NCBI RefSeq assembly: GCF_900107175.1
Contig: NZ_FNOZ01000047.1
Span: 1 to 32,109 of the forward strand
Origin: Modestobacter sp. DSM 44400
Lineage (GTDB): Bacteria > Actinomycetota > Actinomycetes > Mycobacteriales > Geodermatophilaceae
Length of the DNA stretch: 32,109 nt
Direction: 5' to 3'
Shown: positions 13,881 to 21,594 of the stretch, in pieces
Position numbering within the stretch: position 1 is the first letter of the stretch
Layout: every line of letters starts with the position of its first letter
Notes under the pieces: model-generated
What the model saw: the letters and a program-made list of their open reading frames with translations, nothing else
Told to the model about the DNA's origin: nothing
The model's database searches: none
Position numbers and translations under genes: made by a program

Positions 13881-14714
13881 TCAGGCCCCCATGGCGATCG
13901 GGACGCCGACCAGCGAGCCGTACTCGGTCCAGGAGCCGTCGTAGTTCTTGACGTTCTGATGGCCGAGCAGCTCACGCAGCACGAACCAGGTGTGGCTCGA
14001 GCGCTCACCGATCCGGCAGTAGGCGATGGTCTCCTTGCCGGTGTCCAGCCCGGCGTCGGCGTACAGCTTCGCCAGCTCCTCGTCGGACTTGAAGGTGCCG
14101 TCCTCGTTGGCCGCCTTGCTCCACGGCACGTTGACCGCCGAGGGAATGTGACCGGGACGCTGCGCTCCCTCCTGCGGCAGGTGCGCCGGGGCGACCAGCT
14201 TGCCGGCGAACTCATCCGGCGAGCGGACGTCGACCAGATTCTTTTCCCCGATCGCCGACACGACCTCGTCACGGAAGGCGCGGATCGAGGTGTCCGGCTT
14301 TGCAGCCTTGTACTGGGTCGCGGAACGGAACACGGCGTCGGTCGACAGCGGGCGGCTCTCCAGCTCCCACTTCTTGCGACCGCCGTCGATCAGCTTCACG
14401 ACGCCGTGGCCGTAGACCTTGAAGTACCAGTACGCGTAGGCGGCGAACCAGTTGTTGTTGCCGCCGTAGAGGACGACGGTGTCGTCGTTGCTGATGCCCT
14501 TGGCCGACAGCAGGGCACTGAAGCCCTCCCGGTCGACGAAGTCCCGGGACTCGGCGTCCTGCAGGTCTAACTTCCAGTCCAGCTTCACCGCACCTTCGAG
14601 GTGGCCCTTGTCGTAGGCGCTGGTGTCCTCGTCGACCTCGACGAAGACGATGCCGGCGTCGCCGAGGTGCTGCTGCGCCCAGTCGGTGGTGACGAGCACG
14701 TCGGTTCGGCTCAT
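13881..14714 (-). CDS. sseA: thiosulfate/3-mercaptopyruvate sulfurtransferase
   Basis: 277 residues from ATG 14714. Two rhodanese domains: the first (about 8-120) is structural, with WKLDLQD and LYGGNNNWFAAYAYWY, and the second (about 150-270) is catalytic, with VDVRSPDEFAGK, RPGHIPSAVNVPW and the active-site loop CRIGERSS (Cys233). This is the actinobacterial SseA/CysA type, which moves sulfane sulfur from thiosulfate or mercaptopyruvate to thiol acceptors. DUF1416 follows at once, the usual arrangement. In a copper island it may supply or remove persulfides, which react strongly with Cu(I); this is inference. A leader motif copy lies about 70 bp upstream. Confidence 0.93.
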   Translation of the reverse strand: MSRTDVLVTTDWAQQHLGDAGIVFVEVDEDTSAYDKGHLEGAVKLDWKLDLQDAESRDFVDREGFSALLSAKGISNDDTVVLYGGNNNWFAAYAYWYFKVYGHGVVKLIDGGRKKWELESRPLSTDAVFRSATQYKAAKPDTSIRAFRDEVVSAIGEKNLVDVRSPDEFAGKLVAPAHLPQEGAQRPGHIPSAVNVPWSKAANEDGTFKSDEELAKLYADAGLDTGKETIAYCRIGERSSHTWFVLRELLGHQNVKNYDGSWTEYGSLVGVPIAMGA

Positions 14715-14783
14715 GTCTGGTGTTCCTTCCTGAAGCCTGGTGTTCCTGATCGGTGATCGCACAGCCCAGGGTTCCCGCGGGTT

Positions 14784-14798
14784 GTGAAGAACCGGTGC
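14784..14798 (-). promoter_or_regulatory. shared leader motif, copy C (upstream of sseA)
   Basis: On the minus strand GCACCGGTTCTTCAC followed by AACCCGCGGG, about 70 bp before the sseA start and beyond the stop of copA. It agrees with copy A at 13 of 15 positions and with copy B across CACCGGTTCTTCA. Function unknown. Confidence 0.4.
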
Positions 14799-14900
14799 GC
14801 TGCCGCTGTGAGCTGTGTGTCGGATACCGGAGGCAGGCCTCGTGTTCTCCGTGAGCGGCCGCGGGCACCGCGTCGAGGACCGCGCGCGGCGCCCGTTCGC

Positions 14901-17273
14901 TCAGCTGCGCGGCGCGCTGCCTGTGCGGGTGTCGCCCGCCGGGCGGGCCTGGTCGGCGGAGCGGCTGACGGCGGTGCCGCCGTCGGCCTGGTTTCCCGCC
15001 AGGGCCTGGAAGCGGCGCAGCCGCAGGCTGTTGGAGACGACGAACACCGAGGAGAACGCCATGGCCGCGCCGGCGAGCAGGGGGTTGAGCAGCCCTGCGG
15101 CGGCCAGCGGTAGAGCGGCCACGTTGTAGGCGAAGGCCCAGAACAGGTTGCCCTTGATGGTGCCCAGGGTCTTGCGGGCGAGCCGGATCGCATCCGCGGT
15201 GGCCCGTAGGTCGCCGCGGACCAGGGTCAGGTCACTGGCCTCGATGGCGACGTCGGTTCCGGTCCCCATCGCCATACCCAGGTCAGCCTGAGCCAGCGCG
15301 GCAGCGTCGTTGACCCCGTCGCCGACCATGGCCACGACCTTGCCTTCGCTCTGCAGCCGGGCGACGACGGCGACCTTGTCGGCGGGCAGCACCTCTGCGA
15401 TCACCTGATCGATGCCGACCTGTGCAGCCACCGATCGGGCCACCGTCTCGTTGTCCCCGGTCAACAGCACCGGTGTCAGGCCGAGGTCGCGCAGCTGGGC
15501 GATCGCCGCGGCCGAGGTTTCCTTGACGGCATCGGCGACGACGAGCACGCCGCGGGCGGCGCCGTCCCAGCCCACCGCGACCGCGGTCTTCCCTTGGGCC
15601 TCGGCGGCCGCCTTGGCGCGGTCCAGGTCCGTCGGCAACGGCTGGGACCACTCGGCCAGCAGCCGGGTTCGTCCGACGAGCACCGCGTGGCCGTCGACGA
15701 TGCCCTGGACGCCGAGCCCTTCGACGTTGGTGAACTCCCCTACCGCCGGCAGGTCACCGGTCCGCTCGACGGCGGCCGCGGCGATCGCCTGGGCGATCGG
15801 GTGCTCGGAGGCGTTCTCCACCGCGCCGGCCAACCACAGCACCTGCTCGGCGTCCTCTCCGGCGGCGGGAACGACGTCGAGCAGGGTCATGCGGCCGGTG
15901 GTGACCGTGCCGGTCTTGTCCAGGACGATGGTGTCAACCCGGCGGGTGGACTCCAACACCTCAGGTCCCTTGATCAGGATGCCCAGCTGGGCGCCGCGGC
16001 CGGTGCCGACCATCAGCGCCGTCGGGGTGGCCAGCCCCAGCGCGCACGGGCAGGCGATGATCAGGACCGCCACCGCAGCGGTGAAGGCCATGCCCACCCC
16101 GGCGCCGGTGACCAGCCAGAATGCCAGGGTCGCCGCGGCCAGGCCGATGACCACGGGGACGAAGATTCCTGACACACGGTCGGCGAGGCGCTGCACCTGG
16201 GCCTTGCCGTTCTGCGCGTCCTCGACCAGCCGGGCCATCTGCGCCAACTGGGTGTCCGCACCGACCCGGGTCGCCCGGACGACGATTCGGCCGCCGGCGT
16301 TGACGGTGGCGCCCACGACTGTGTCCCCTGCGCCGACCTCCACCGGCACCGACTCGCCGGTGAGCATGGAGGCGTCCACTGCGGAGGAACCGTCGGTGAT
16401 GACGCCGTCGGTGGCGATCTTCTCCCCGGGGCGGACGACGAACTCGTCGCCGACGGCCAACTGGTCGACCGGGATCCGCTGCTCGTGGCCGCCGCGCAGC
16501 ACCGACACCTCCTTGACGCCGAGCTCGAGCAGGGCGCGCAGCGCCGCCCCCGCCCGTCGCCTGGACCGTGCCTCGAAGTAGCGTCCGGTCAGGAGGGCCG
16601 TGATGATCCCGGACGCGGCCTCCAGGTAGATGTTTCCGGCGCCGCTGCTACGGCTCATGGTCAGCTCGAACCCGTGTGTCATGCCGGGCACCCCGGCGGT
16701 GCCGAGGAACAGCGCGTACAGCGACCACCCGAACGCCGCAAGCGTGCCCATCGAGATCAGCGTGTCCATGGTCGCCGCGCGGTGGCGCAGATTAGCCCAG
16801 GCGGCGCGGTGGAACGGCCAGCCGCCCCACACCACCACCGGCGCGGCCAGCGTCAGCGACAGCCACTGCCAGTAGGTGAACTGCCACGCCGGCACCATCG
16901 CCAGCACGATCACCGGGACGGTCAGCACCGCGGAGATGAGCAGCCGCTGGCGCAGCGCACCGACCGGGTCGGGTCCCCCGGTCTCACCGGCACGGCTCTG
17001 CTCGGCGGTCGGCCGGGCCGGCTCCGGCAGTCGAGCGGTGTAGCCGGCCTTCTCCACCGCGGCTAGCAACTCCTCGGTGCCGACCCCGTCGGGATAGCTC
17101 ACCCTGACCTTCTCGGTGGCGAAATTCACGGTCGCTTCGACGCCGTCCAGCTTGTTCAGCCGCTTCTCGATCCGCGCCGCGCACGAGGCGCAGGTCATCC
17201 CCTCGATGGCGAGTTCGACCTGCCGCTCCCCGGCCGACGCCGGCAGCGTGTTGTTCGGTGTGGCGGAGCTCAT
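14901..17273 (-). CDS. copA: copper-exporting P1B-type ATPase
   Basis: 790 residues, ATG 17273 after GAAGGAGATCAG. An N-terminal heavy-metal domain carries GMTCASC (Cys28, Cys31). Then come eight membrane helices, the actuator TGES loop (305-308), the ion-channel motif CPC (408-410), DKTGT with the phosphorylated Asp452, the SEHP motif, GDN and [12 protein letters not shown]. The last helices contain YN and MxxSS, the pattern of Cu(I) transporters (P1B-1). It pumps Cu(I) out of the cytoplasm. It sits in csoR-copZ-copA with gaps of about 100 bp. Fully intact; the specificity call is secure by motif. Confidence 0.97.
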   Translation of the reverse strand: MSSATPNNTLPASAGERQVELAIEGMTCASCAARIEKRLNKLDGVEATVNFATEKVRVSYPDGVGTEELLAAVEKAGYTARLPEPARPTAEQSRAGETGGPDPVGALRQRLLISAVLTVPVIVLAMVPAWQFTYWQWLSLTLAAPVVVWGGWPFHRAAWANLRHRAATMDTLISMGTLAAFGWSLYALFLGTAGVPGMTHGFELTMSRSSGAGNIYLEAASGIITALLTGRYFEARSRRRAGAALRALLELGVKEVSVLRGGHEQRIPVDQLAVGDEFVVRPGEKIATDGVITDGSSAVDASMLTGESVPVEVGAGDTVVGATVNAGGRIVVRATRVGADTQLAQMARLVEDAQNGKAQVQRLADRVSGIFVPVVIGLAAATLAFWLVTGAGVGMAFTAAVAVLIIACPCALGLATPTALMVGTGRGAQLGILIKGPEVLESTRRVDTIVLDKTGTVTTGRMTLLDVVPAAGEDAEQVLWLAGAVENASEHPIAQAIAAAAVERTGDLPAVGEFTNVEGLGVQGIVDGHAVLVGRTRLLAEWSQPLPTDLDRAKAAAEAQGKTAVAVGWDGAARGVLVVADAVKETSAAAIAQLRDLGLTPVLLTGDNETVARSVAAQVGIDQVIAEVLPADKVAVVARLQSEGKVVAMVGDGVNDAAALAQADLGMAMGTGTDVAIEASDLTLVRGDLRATADAIRLARKTLGTIKGNLFWAFAYNVAALPLAAAGLLNPLLAGAAMAFSSVFVVSNSLRLRRFQALAGNQADGGTAVSRSADQARPAGDTRTGSAPRS

Positions 17274-17376
17274 CTGATCTCCTTCGACGGACATGGTTGA
17301 TCGGGGCCGTTGCTCGGATGCCGCGCCGATCCTGGGGCGGTCGGGCGCGGCGCCAGACCGCACCGCGCTGAGGGGG

Positions 17377-17586
17377 CTAGTGACCGGCCGGCTCGTAGCC
17401 GGCTTCCTCCACTGCGGCGCGAACGGCGGCCTTGTCCACCTCGCCCGGACCGGTGACGGTAAGGGCGCCGGTGGCCAGGTCGACGTCGACGCCGGTGACG
17501 CCGGGTACCTGGCTGACTTCTTCAGTGACCGAGTTGACGCAGCGCTGACACGTCATGCCGACAACGGTGTAGCTGGCGGTGTTCAT
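17377..17586 (-). CDS. copZ: copper chaperone, HMA domain
   Basis: 69 residues, ATG 17586. A single HMA domain with [13 protein letters not shown] (Cys13, Cys16), [15 protein letters not shown] and a final VEEAGYEP. CopZ-type chaperones carry Cu(I) in the cytoplasm to CopA and to the repressor. It lies between csoR and copA on the same strand, 104 bp after csoR and 103 bp before copA. The nearest ribosome site (AGGAGAGG) is about 12 bases upstream of the ATG, a rather long spacing. Confidence 0.94.
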   Translation of the reverse strand: MNTASYTVVGMTCQRCVNSVTEEVSQVPGVTGVDVDLATGALTVTGPGEVDKAAVRAAVEEAGYEPAGH

Positions 17587-17690
17587 GGTGCGCGGTGTCC
17601 TCTCCTGGTCTACAGCGACACATCGGGCGCTGACTGTCTTCTTCCGGGCAGTGCCGCCGGTTGCACGGGTGCGAAGGTCGGCGCGGACGG

Positions 17691-17996
17691 TCAGGAACGC
17701 ACCAGCCGCGCGATGGCTTCCGACGCCTCGCGGACCTTCGCGTCGGCCTCGGGGCCGCCGACGGCAGCTGCCCGCACCACGCACGAGCCCAGGTGCTCCT
17801 CCAGCAGGCCCAGCGCGACCGACTGCAGCGCCTTCGTCATCGACGAGACCTGGGTGAGGATGTCGATGCAGTACTGCTCCTCCTCCACCATCCGCTGCAG
17901 GCCGCGGGCCTGCCCCTCGATGCGCCGCAGCCGCTTGAGGTAGTCCTCCTTGCGGCCGATGTACCCGTACTGGCTGGCCTGCTCGACGTTGTCCAC
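17691..17996 (-). CDS. csoR: copper-sensing repressor CsoR
   Basis: 101 residues, GTG 17996 after GGAAGGGG. All-helical DUF156 fold with RKEDYLKRLRRIEGQARGLQ (about 15-34). The Cu(I) site is complete: Cys43 (QYCIDIL), His68 and Cys72 (EEHLGSCV), the C-H-C pattern of CsoR. Apo-CsoR binds its operator and leaves it when Cu(I) binds. The operator at 18023-18042 is 27 bp upstream, so the gene should repress itself with copZ and copA, and by the matching site at 963-982 probably the far-left small-protein unit too. Confidence 0.95.
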   Translation of the reverse strand: MDNVEQASQYGYIGRKEDYLKRLRRIEGQARGLQRMVEEEQYCIDILTQVSSMTKALQSVALGLLEEHLGSCVVRAAAVGGPEADAKVREASEAIARLVRS

Positions 17997-18022
17997 CTCG
18001 ACCCCTTCCGATCGACACCGGT

Positions 18023-18042
18023 TAGGGTACCCCCCTACCGTA
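18023..18042 (-). promoter_or_regulatory. CsoR-type operator of csoR-copZ-copA
   Basis: The plus strand reads TAGGGTA-CCCCCC-TACCGTA, a near-perfect dyad with a C6 tract. On the minus strand a possible promoter overlaps it: TTGGGA, 18 bases, TACCCT. The same 14-base core occurs at 966-979. Confidence 0.8.
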
Positions 18043-18414
18043 CCGAATCCCAAGGTCTCGGGCCCCGCGCTGCCCGCCACGTCGGCGGGCGGCGACCCGA
18101 CTGGCCGCCCGACTTGGGCCAATGTGAGCAGGCTCGAGGAAGGCCGCCCCTGGTCGATGGGCCACCTCCCCCCACGAGGGCACGAGCCATCACCCCTGGC
18201 CGCAGACGACGGCGCCCCATTGCCGACAAGGATTCCCCCCGGTCTACTATGTTGGCTAGTACGATTGGTCTTCGGTGACGGCGGGCTCTGGCACCTCAGC
18301 TCTCCCGGTGGCCGGCCAGCGGCTCGGCGGTGCGGCGCGTTCGCCGACGGTCCGGAGGGTCGAGCATCCCGGACCGCGCCCCCGCCAATCGTTCGCATCT
18401 TCAGAGGAGGGTCC
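18043..18414. other. divergent intergenic region between csoR and the Lgt-fusion gene
   Basis: About 370 bp with the CTACTA-type dyad at 18244-18261. No gene is seen in either strand; open frames here lack ribosome sites and family motifs. Transcription must run outward in both directions, with the two operators about 200 bp apart. Confidence 0.6.
18244..18261 (+). promoter_or_regulatory. CTACTA-N6-CTAGTA operator, copy 3
   Basis: CTACTA-TGTTGG-CTAGTA, 153 bp upstream of the GTG at 18415. TACTAT within it may be the -10 box; a weak TTGCCG lies 19 bases before that. Confidence 0.75.
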
Positions 18415-19902
18415 GTGGGTGGTAAGGCCGCGCGACGCACCAAGCGCCCCGCGAATGGGAAAGCCGCTGCGCCCAACCGGAACTCGGCACGCGGCACGCA
18501 GCAGCGCGGGTCGCGCCCGTCGGCGCCGCCGCGCCCTGCGGGCACCGCGTCGGGTGCTGGCGGAGCACTGTGGCCACTGGGCCTGGCCGGCACAGGGTCG
18601 ACGGCCGGTGTGCGTCCTCACCCCGGCCCGCCGTCCCCGCCGGAGGCTGGGCCATCGCTGGAAGCGATCCTGGCTGCCGGGCCTGGGCCGAGCAGACGCG
18701 CCGCCTCTGGGCGGCCTGTCCCGCAGCCTGCCCCGCGGCCGATAGCCACCACGGCCACGGCTGCGGCTGAGACGTCGGTCGCCGCGCCAGTCCCAGTCAC
18801 CGGAGCGCCTACCGGGCCGCTTCAGGTGATGGCGTGGACCTGCAGCGCGTTGCAGGACGTTGAACCACAGGGCCTGCCGGTGACCTATTGGTTCGACGCC
18901 GCACCCGCCGGCGATCCCTATCCGATCAGCGTGCAGCTCACCGGACGACGCCTAGGGGACAGTGGGATTCCGACGGGCGACACCTTCCAGGTGCTGCGGA
19001 CCCTGCCCCACGTGCTTCCCGGCAGTGGCCGGGTTGCTCTGTCCACCACCGTGCACGACATCCCCTCGGGAGAGTGGCAGGTCACTGCCGAGCCGGTGAC
19101 GTCCGCCCGGCCGGACGCGGCCGGCACTTCCGGACGACCGATCGGCCTGGCGAAGGCACGGACGACCGGAAGCACTATCTTCCTTCCCGTCGCCCGGATA
19201 CGGGCGCCCGGAGCGCGCCTTGGCGCTTGGCCGTCGCTGGTGGCCTCGGGTGCGGTGGTGGCGTTGACGCTGCAGTTCCTACTCGCCACGAACCGTCACC
19301 TGCCCGCCGGCCGGCTGCTGGGGATCTCGCTGGTTGCCTGCCTGCTGGGGCTGGCCGGAGCCAAGACCTATTACCTGCTCACCCACCGGCAGCAGAAGAC
19401 GTCCGCGCTGCGGGCGGGCATGTCGGTGCAGGGCTTCATCCTGGCCGCGGTCACCACGCTCGTCCTGGGCAGCTGGTGGGCCGGCATTCCGCTCGGGCCG
19501 ATGCTGGACGCCACTGCTCCCGGCCTGCTGTTCGGGCTGATGATCGGCCGGCTCGGCTGCTTCTTCGGCGGCTGCTGCACCGGGCGCCCGACCGCCTCCC
19601 GCTGGGGCCTGTGGTCCTCCGACCGTGCCGTCGGTGTGCGCCGCATCCCGGTTCAGCTGATGGAATCCACGCTGGCCGGACTGGTCGCGGCCGGCACCCT
19701 GACCGCGGTCCTGCTCATCCGCCCGGCAACCGGGGGCCTGCTGTTCATCGCCGGCCTGGCCGCCTACATCAGCGGCCGGCAGCTGCTGTTCCCCCTACGG
19801 GGGATCCCCCGCAAGACCAGCTGGGGACGGCAGGCCACGCTGGTCCTCGCGACGCTCGTGCTGCTCGCGACCGTGGCCTGGTTGCTCGCCTCGGCCCGGT
19901 GA
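18415..19902 (+). CDS. Lgt-like membrane protein with extracytoplasmic domain
   Basis: 495 residues from GTG 18415 after AGGAGGG. Residues 1-135 are basic, then Pro/Ala-rich low complexity; 136-230 look like a beta-rich outer domain (WTCSALQDVE, VTYWFDAAP, ISVQLTGRRLGD); from about 275 there are six or seven helices of the Lgt family with GAKTYYLL, GRLGCFFGGCCTG (378-390) and RRIPVQLMES. The Lgt signature Asn is Cys, and three Cys fall in twelve residues. It is more like the Cys-bearing Lgt-like group than true Lgt. The first 135 residues may derive from another gene, or the true start may be further in. Preceded by the CTACTA-type operator, so part of the envelope thiol group; activity unknown. 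Confidence 0.7.
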   Translation: MGGKAARRTKRPANGKAAAPNRNSARGTQQRGSRPSAPPRPAGTASGAGGALWPLGLAGTGSTAGVRPHPGPPSPPEAGPSLEAILAAGPGPSRRAASGRPVPQPAPRPIATTATAAAETSVAAPVPVTGAPTGPLQVMAWTCSALQDVEPQGLPVTYWFDAAPAGDPYPISVQLTGRRLGDSGIPTGDTFQVLRTLPHVLPGSGRVALSTTVHDIPSGEWQVTAEPVTSARPDAAGTSGRPIGLAKARTTGSTIFLPVARIRAPGARLGAWPSLVASGAVVALTLQFLLATNRHLPAGRLLGISLVACLLGLAGAKTYYLLTHRQQKTSALRAGMSVQGFILAAVTTLVLGSWWAGIPLGPMLDATAPGLLFGLMIGRLGCFFGGCCTGRPTASRWGLWSSDRAVGVRRIPVQLMESTLAGLVAAGTLTAVLLIRPATGGLLFIAGLAAYISGRQLLFPLRGIPRKTSWGRQATLVLATLVLLATVAWLLASAR

Positions 19903-19941
19903 CCACGGGCCCGTCGCCGGCCCCGTGCCGGCCCAGCCCGC

Positions 19942-19972
19942 CGAGCGCCGGATCGCGAGGGAGCGGCGCTCG
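19942..19972 (+). terminator. possible terminator after the Lgt-fusion gene
   Basis: A 9-bp perfect stem CGAGCGCCG / CGGCGCTCG with a 13-base loop, 39 bp after the stop at 19902. There is no U-tract, as is common in high-GC actinobacteria. Confidence 0.45.
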
Positions 19973-20173
19973 CCCGGCTGCCCTACTGCCCGGTTTCGGC
20001 GGGATAGGCGCCGGCCACGACGCGTCTTGCCCTGCTTCCCCGCCCGCGACGGCCCCCACGCAGCCCCCCGCGGGACACCCCCTCCGCAGACCCCCACCGC
20101 CTCTCACCGGCGCTCGGCATCCGCATCGCCGGACCCCATCTCGACCGAGGTGCCCGGCTCGCCACCGGATGAT
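19973..20173. other. intergenic sequence before operator copy 4
   Basis: With the preceding hairpin and following operator this makes a 320-bp gap without a gene. Plus-strand frames here are Pro/Arg-rich and lack ribosome sites; nothing recognisable is seen. Confidence 0.5.
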
Positions 20174-20191
20174 CTACTATGTCCTCTAGTA
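20174..20191 (+). promoter_or_regulatory. CTACTA-N6-CTAGTA operator, copy 4
   Basis: CTACTA-TGTCCT-CTAGTA, 33 bp upstream of the DUF2933-like start at 20225. TACTAT may serve as the -10 box. Likely controls the genes 20225-20942 and perhaps the ccm run. Confidence 0.75.
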
Positions 20192-20224
20192 AACGGTTTC
20201 CTCGATGACGCACGACAGGAGACG

Positions 20225-20572
20225 ATGGTGCGGCGGTTGTTCGATTCGTTGCGGTGCTGCCTGAACCCGAAGGTGATCGTCGGCCTGGTCGTGGCCGGGG
20301 TGGCGATCTGGCTGGTAGCCCCGGCCGGTGGGGCGGCGGCGCTGCCGCTGCTGATCGCCCTGGTCTGCCCGCTGTCGATGGGCGCGATGGCCTGGCAGAT
20401 GCGCCGCGGGAGCGGCTCGGCCATGAACCCGGCGACGAACCCGGCGATGACCCTCCCTCCCACCGCCGGCACCGAGGATGTCGACCGGGAGCTGCGCGCG
20501 TTGCGCGAGGAGATCACGATCGCCCGCGCCCGCCGCCAGCTGGCCAGCCGCGACGACCATCCATTGAACTGA
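20225..20572 (+). CDS. DUF2933-like membrane protein, copy 4 (long form)
   Basis: 115 residues, ATG 20225 after CAGGAGACG. RCCLNPKVIVG (10-20) starts two hydrophobic stretches; the second carries LVCPLSMGAMAWQMRRG (46-62; Cys48-Pro49). A Met/Asn/Pro linker (63-85) replaces the Cys/Ala-rich one of its twin at 10503, and a coiled-coil-like ELRALREEITIARARRQL (89-106) ends it. The membrane part is about 91% identical in DNA to the minus-strand copy, a recent duplication with inversion. Followed by the CP-motif gene at 20733 and, after a gap, ccdA, mirroring the minus-strand order of DUF2933-like gene then CcdA-like gene. Confidence 0.82.
   Translation: MVRRLFDSLRCCLNPKVIVGLVVAGVAIWLVAPAGGAAALPLLIALVCPLSMGAMAWQMRRGSGSAMNPATNPAMTLPPTAGTEDVDRELRALREEITIARARRQLASRDDHPLN
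20249..20410 (+). repeat. inverted repeat arm 2 (DUF2933-like coding sequence)
   Basis: Partner of 10650-10811 on the other strand. The longest shared block covers the CPLSMGAMAW codons, where more than 30 bases in a row agree. Confidence 0.8.
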
Positions 20573-20732
20573 CCAGACGCCGCGTGACTGCTGCCACGGC
20601 CGGTTCGGTCGGGTCCGGCCTGCATCCGCGTCACTGTCGTGCGTCATCCGACCGAGCGGGAACTGCGCGAGACCCTCACCCCGTCAGCGCAGGCACCCGC
20701 GTCCACCGGCCCCGTCTCGAAGGAGATTTATC

Positions 20733-20942
20733 GTGGTGAACCTGCTTTCATCCCTGGCGCTGCTCGCCTGCCCGTTGGGAATGGGCCTGATGATGTGGAT
20801 GATGATGCGCGGCGGGGGGCATAACCAGCCCGCAGCCCCGCAGCAGTCGATGACACCGGCCCAGCAGGCTGAACTGGCTCAGCTGCGCGCCGAGCTCGAT
20901 CAGGTGCGTGCCGACGACCGCGACCGCAGCCCACGACGCTGA
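20733..20942 (+). CDS. small CP-motif membrane protein (DUF2933-like), copy 5
   Basis: 69 residues, GTG 20733 (a second GTG follows at 20736) after AAGGAGATTT. The helix has LLACPLGMGLMMWMMMRGGG (10-29; Cys13-Pro14), then a Pro/Gln linker and a coiled-coil-like AELAQLRAELDQVRAD (46-61). It is nearly the same protein as that at 8026-8256 in helix and coil, while the linker differs. It follows the long DUF2933-like gene by 160 bp. Function unknown. Confidence 0.8.
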   Translation: MVNLLSSLALLACPLGMGLMMWMMMRGGGHNQPAAPQQSMTPAQQAELAQLRAELDQVRADDRDRSPRR

Positions 20943-21594
20943 ACTCCCGATAACCATCCGCGGTAAGAGGCTCCGCGACAGGAGACCCAGACCGGCGGCA
21001 GGCGGAGATCAGGGGTCATGCGGTCGGCGCCTGGCTGCCACGCTCCGACGAGGCGGGTATGCCCGTCGACGGCCATCCTTCTGGCGCATTTCGGAAAGGT
21101 AGATCCTTGGCCGGCAACACCTGGCAGTCGTCGAGGCGCTGGCGGACCGTTGGCCGCGGGAGGCCAACCAGGCGTTGCGAGCGATGCGAGCCGGCCCTTC
21201 GCCAGGAACGCCCGCGGGCATCGCTCACCGCCCACAGCGTGGCGGCCCAGCCCAGGCCCCTACCGCCCAGCTGCTCCGCCGTCCAACCGCCCGGTCGCCG
21301 GCACCGCCGGGCCGGCCCGCCCACTGAGTCTGACCGGCGAGGAGACCACTTCCCGGCCCGGACAGCCCGGCGCAGGGTGGGGACCCCTTCATGTGTGGCA
21401 GAAGTTGTCGCCGCCGTCAGTGACGGGCGACGATCACCGGCCGCTGTCCTCACCCCGGGGCTACTGGCGCCACCCGCGGCCCCGACCGAAGGACGACCGC
21501 GCCATCTAAAGAACGCCATGAATGCGCGGTGGAACCCATCGCCGCAGCTTCGGACGACCGACTCCGGGACCCCAGCCACGTCAGGCGGTGACTG
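20943..21594. other. 650-bp stretch without a convincing gene
   Basis: No frame on either strand has both a ribosome site and a recognisable protein. A plus-strand fragment near 21130-21195 reads VVEALADRWPREANQALRAM, which might be a remnant, but it has no start and the frame decays into Pro/Arg-rich sequence. No dyad like the four operators is seen. It may hold the promoter of the ccm run or be decayed gene sequence. Confidence 0.5.
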
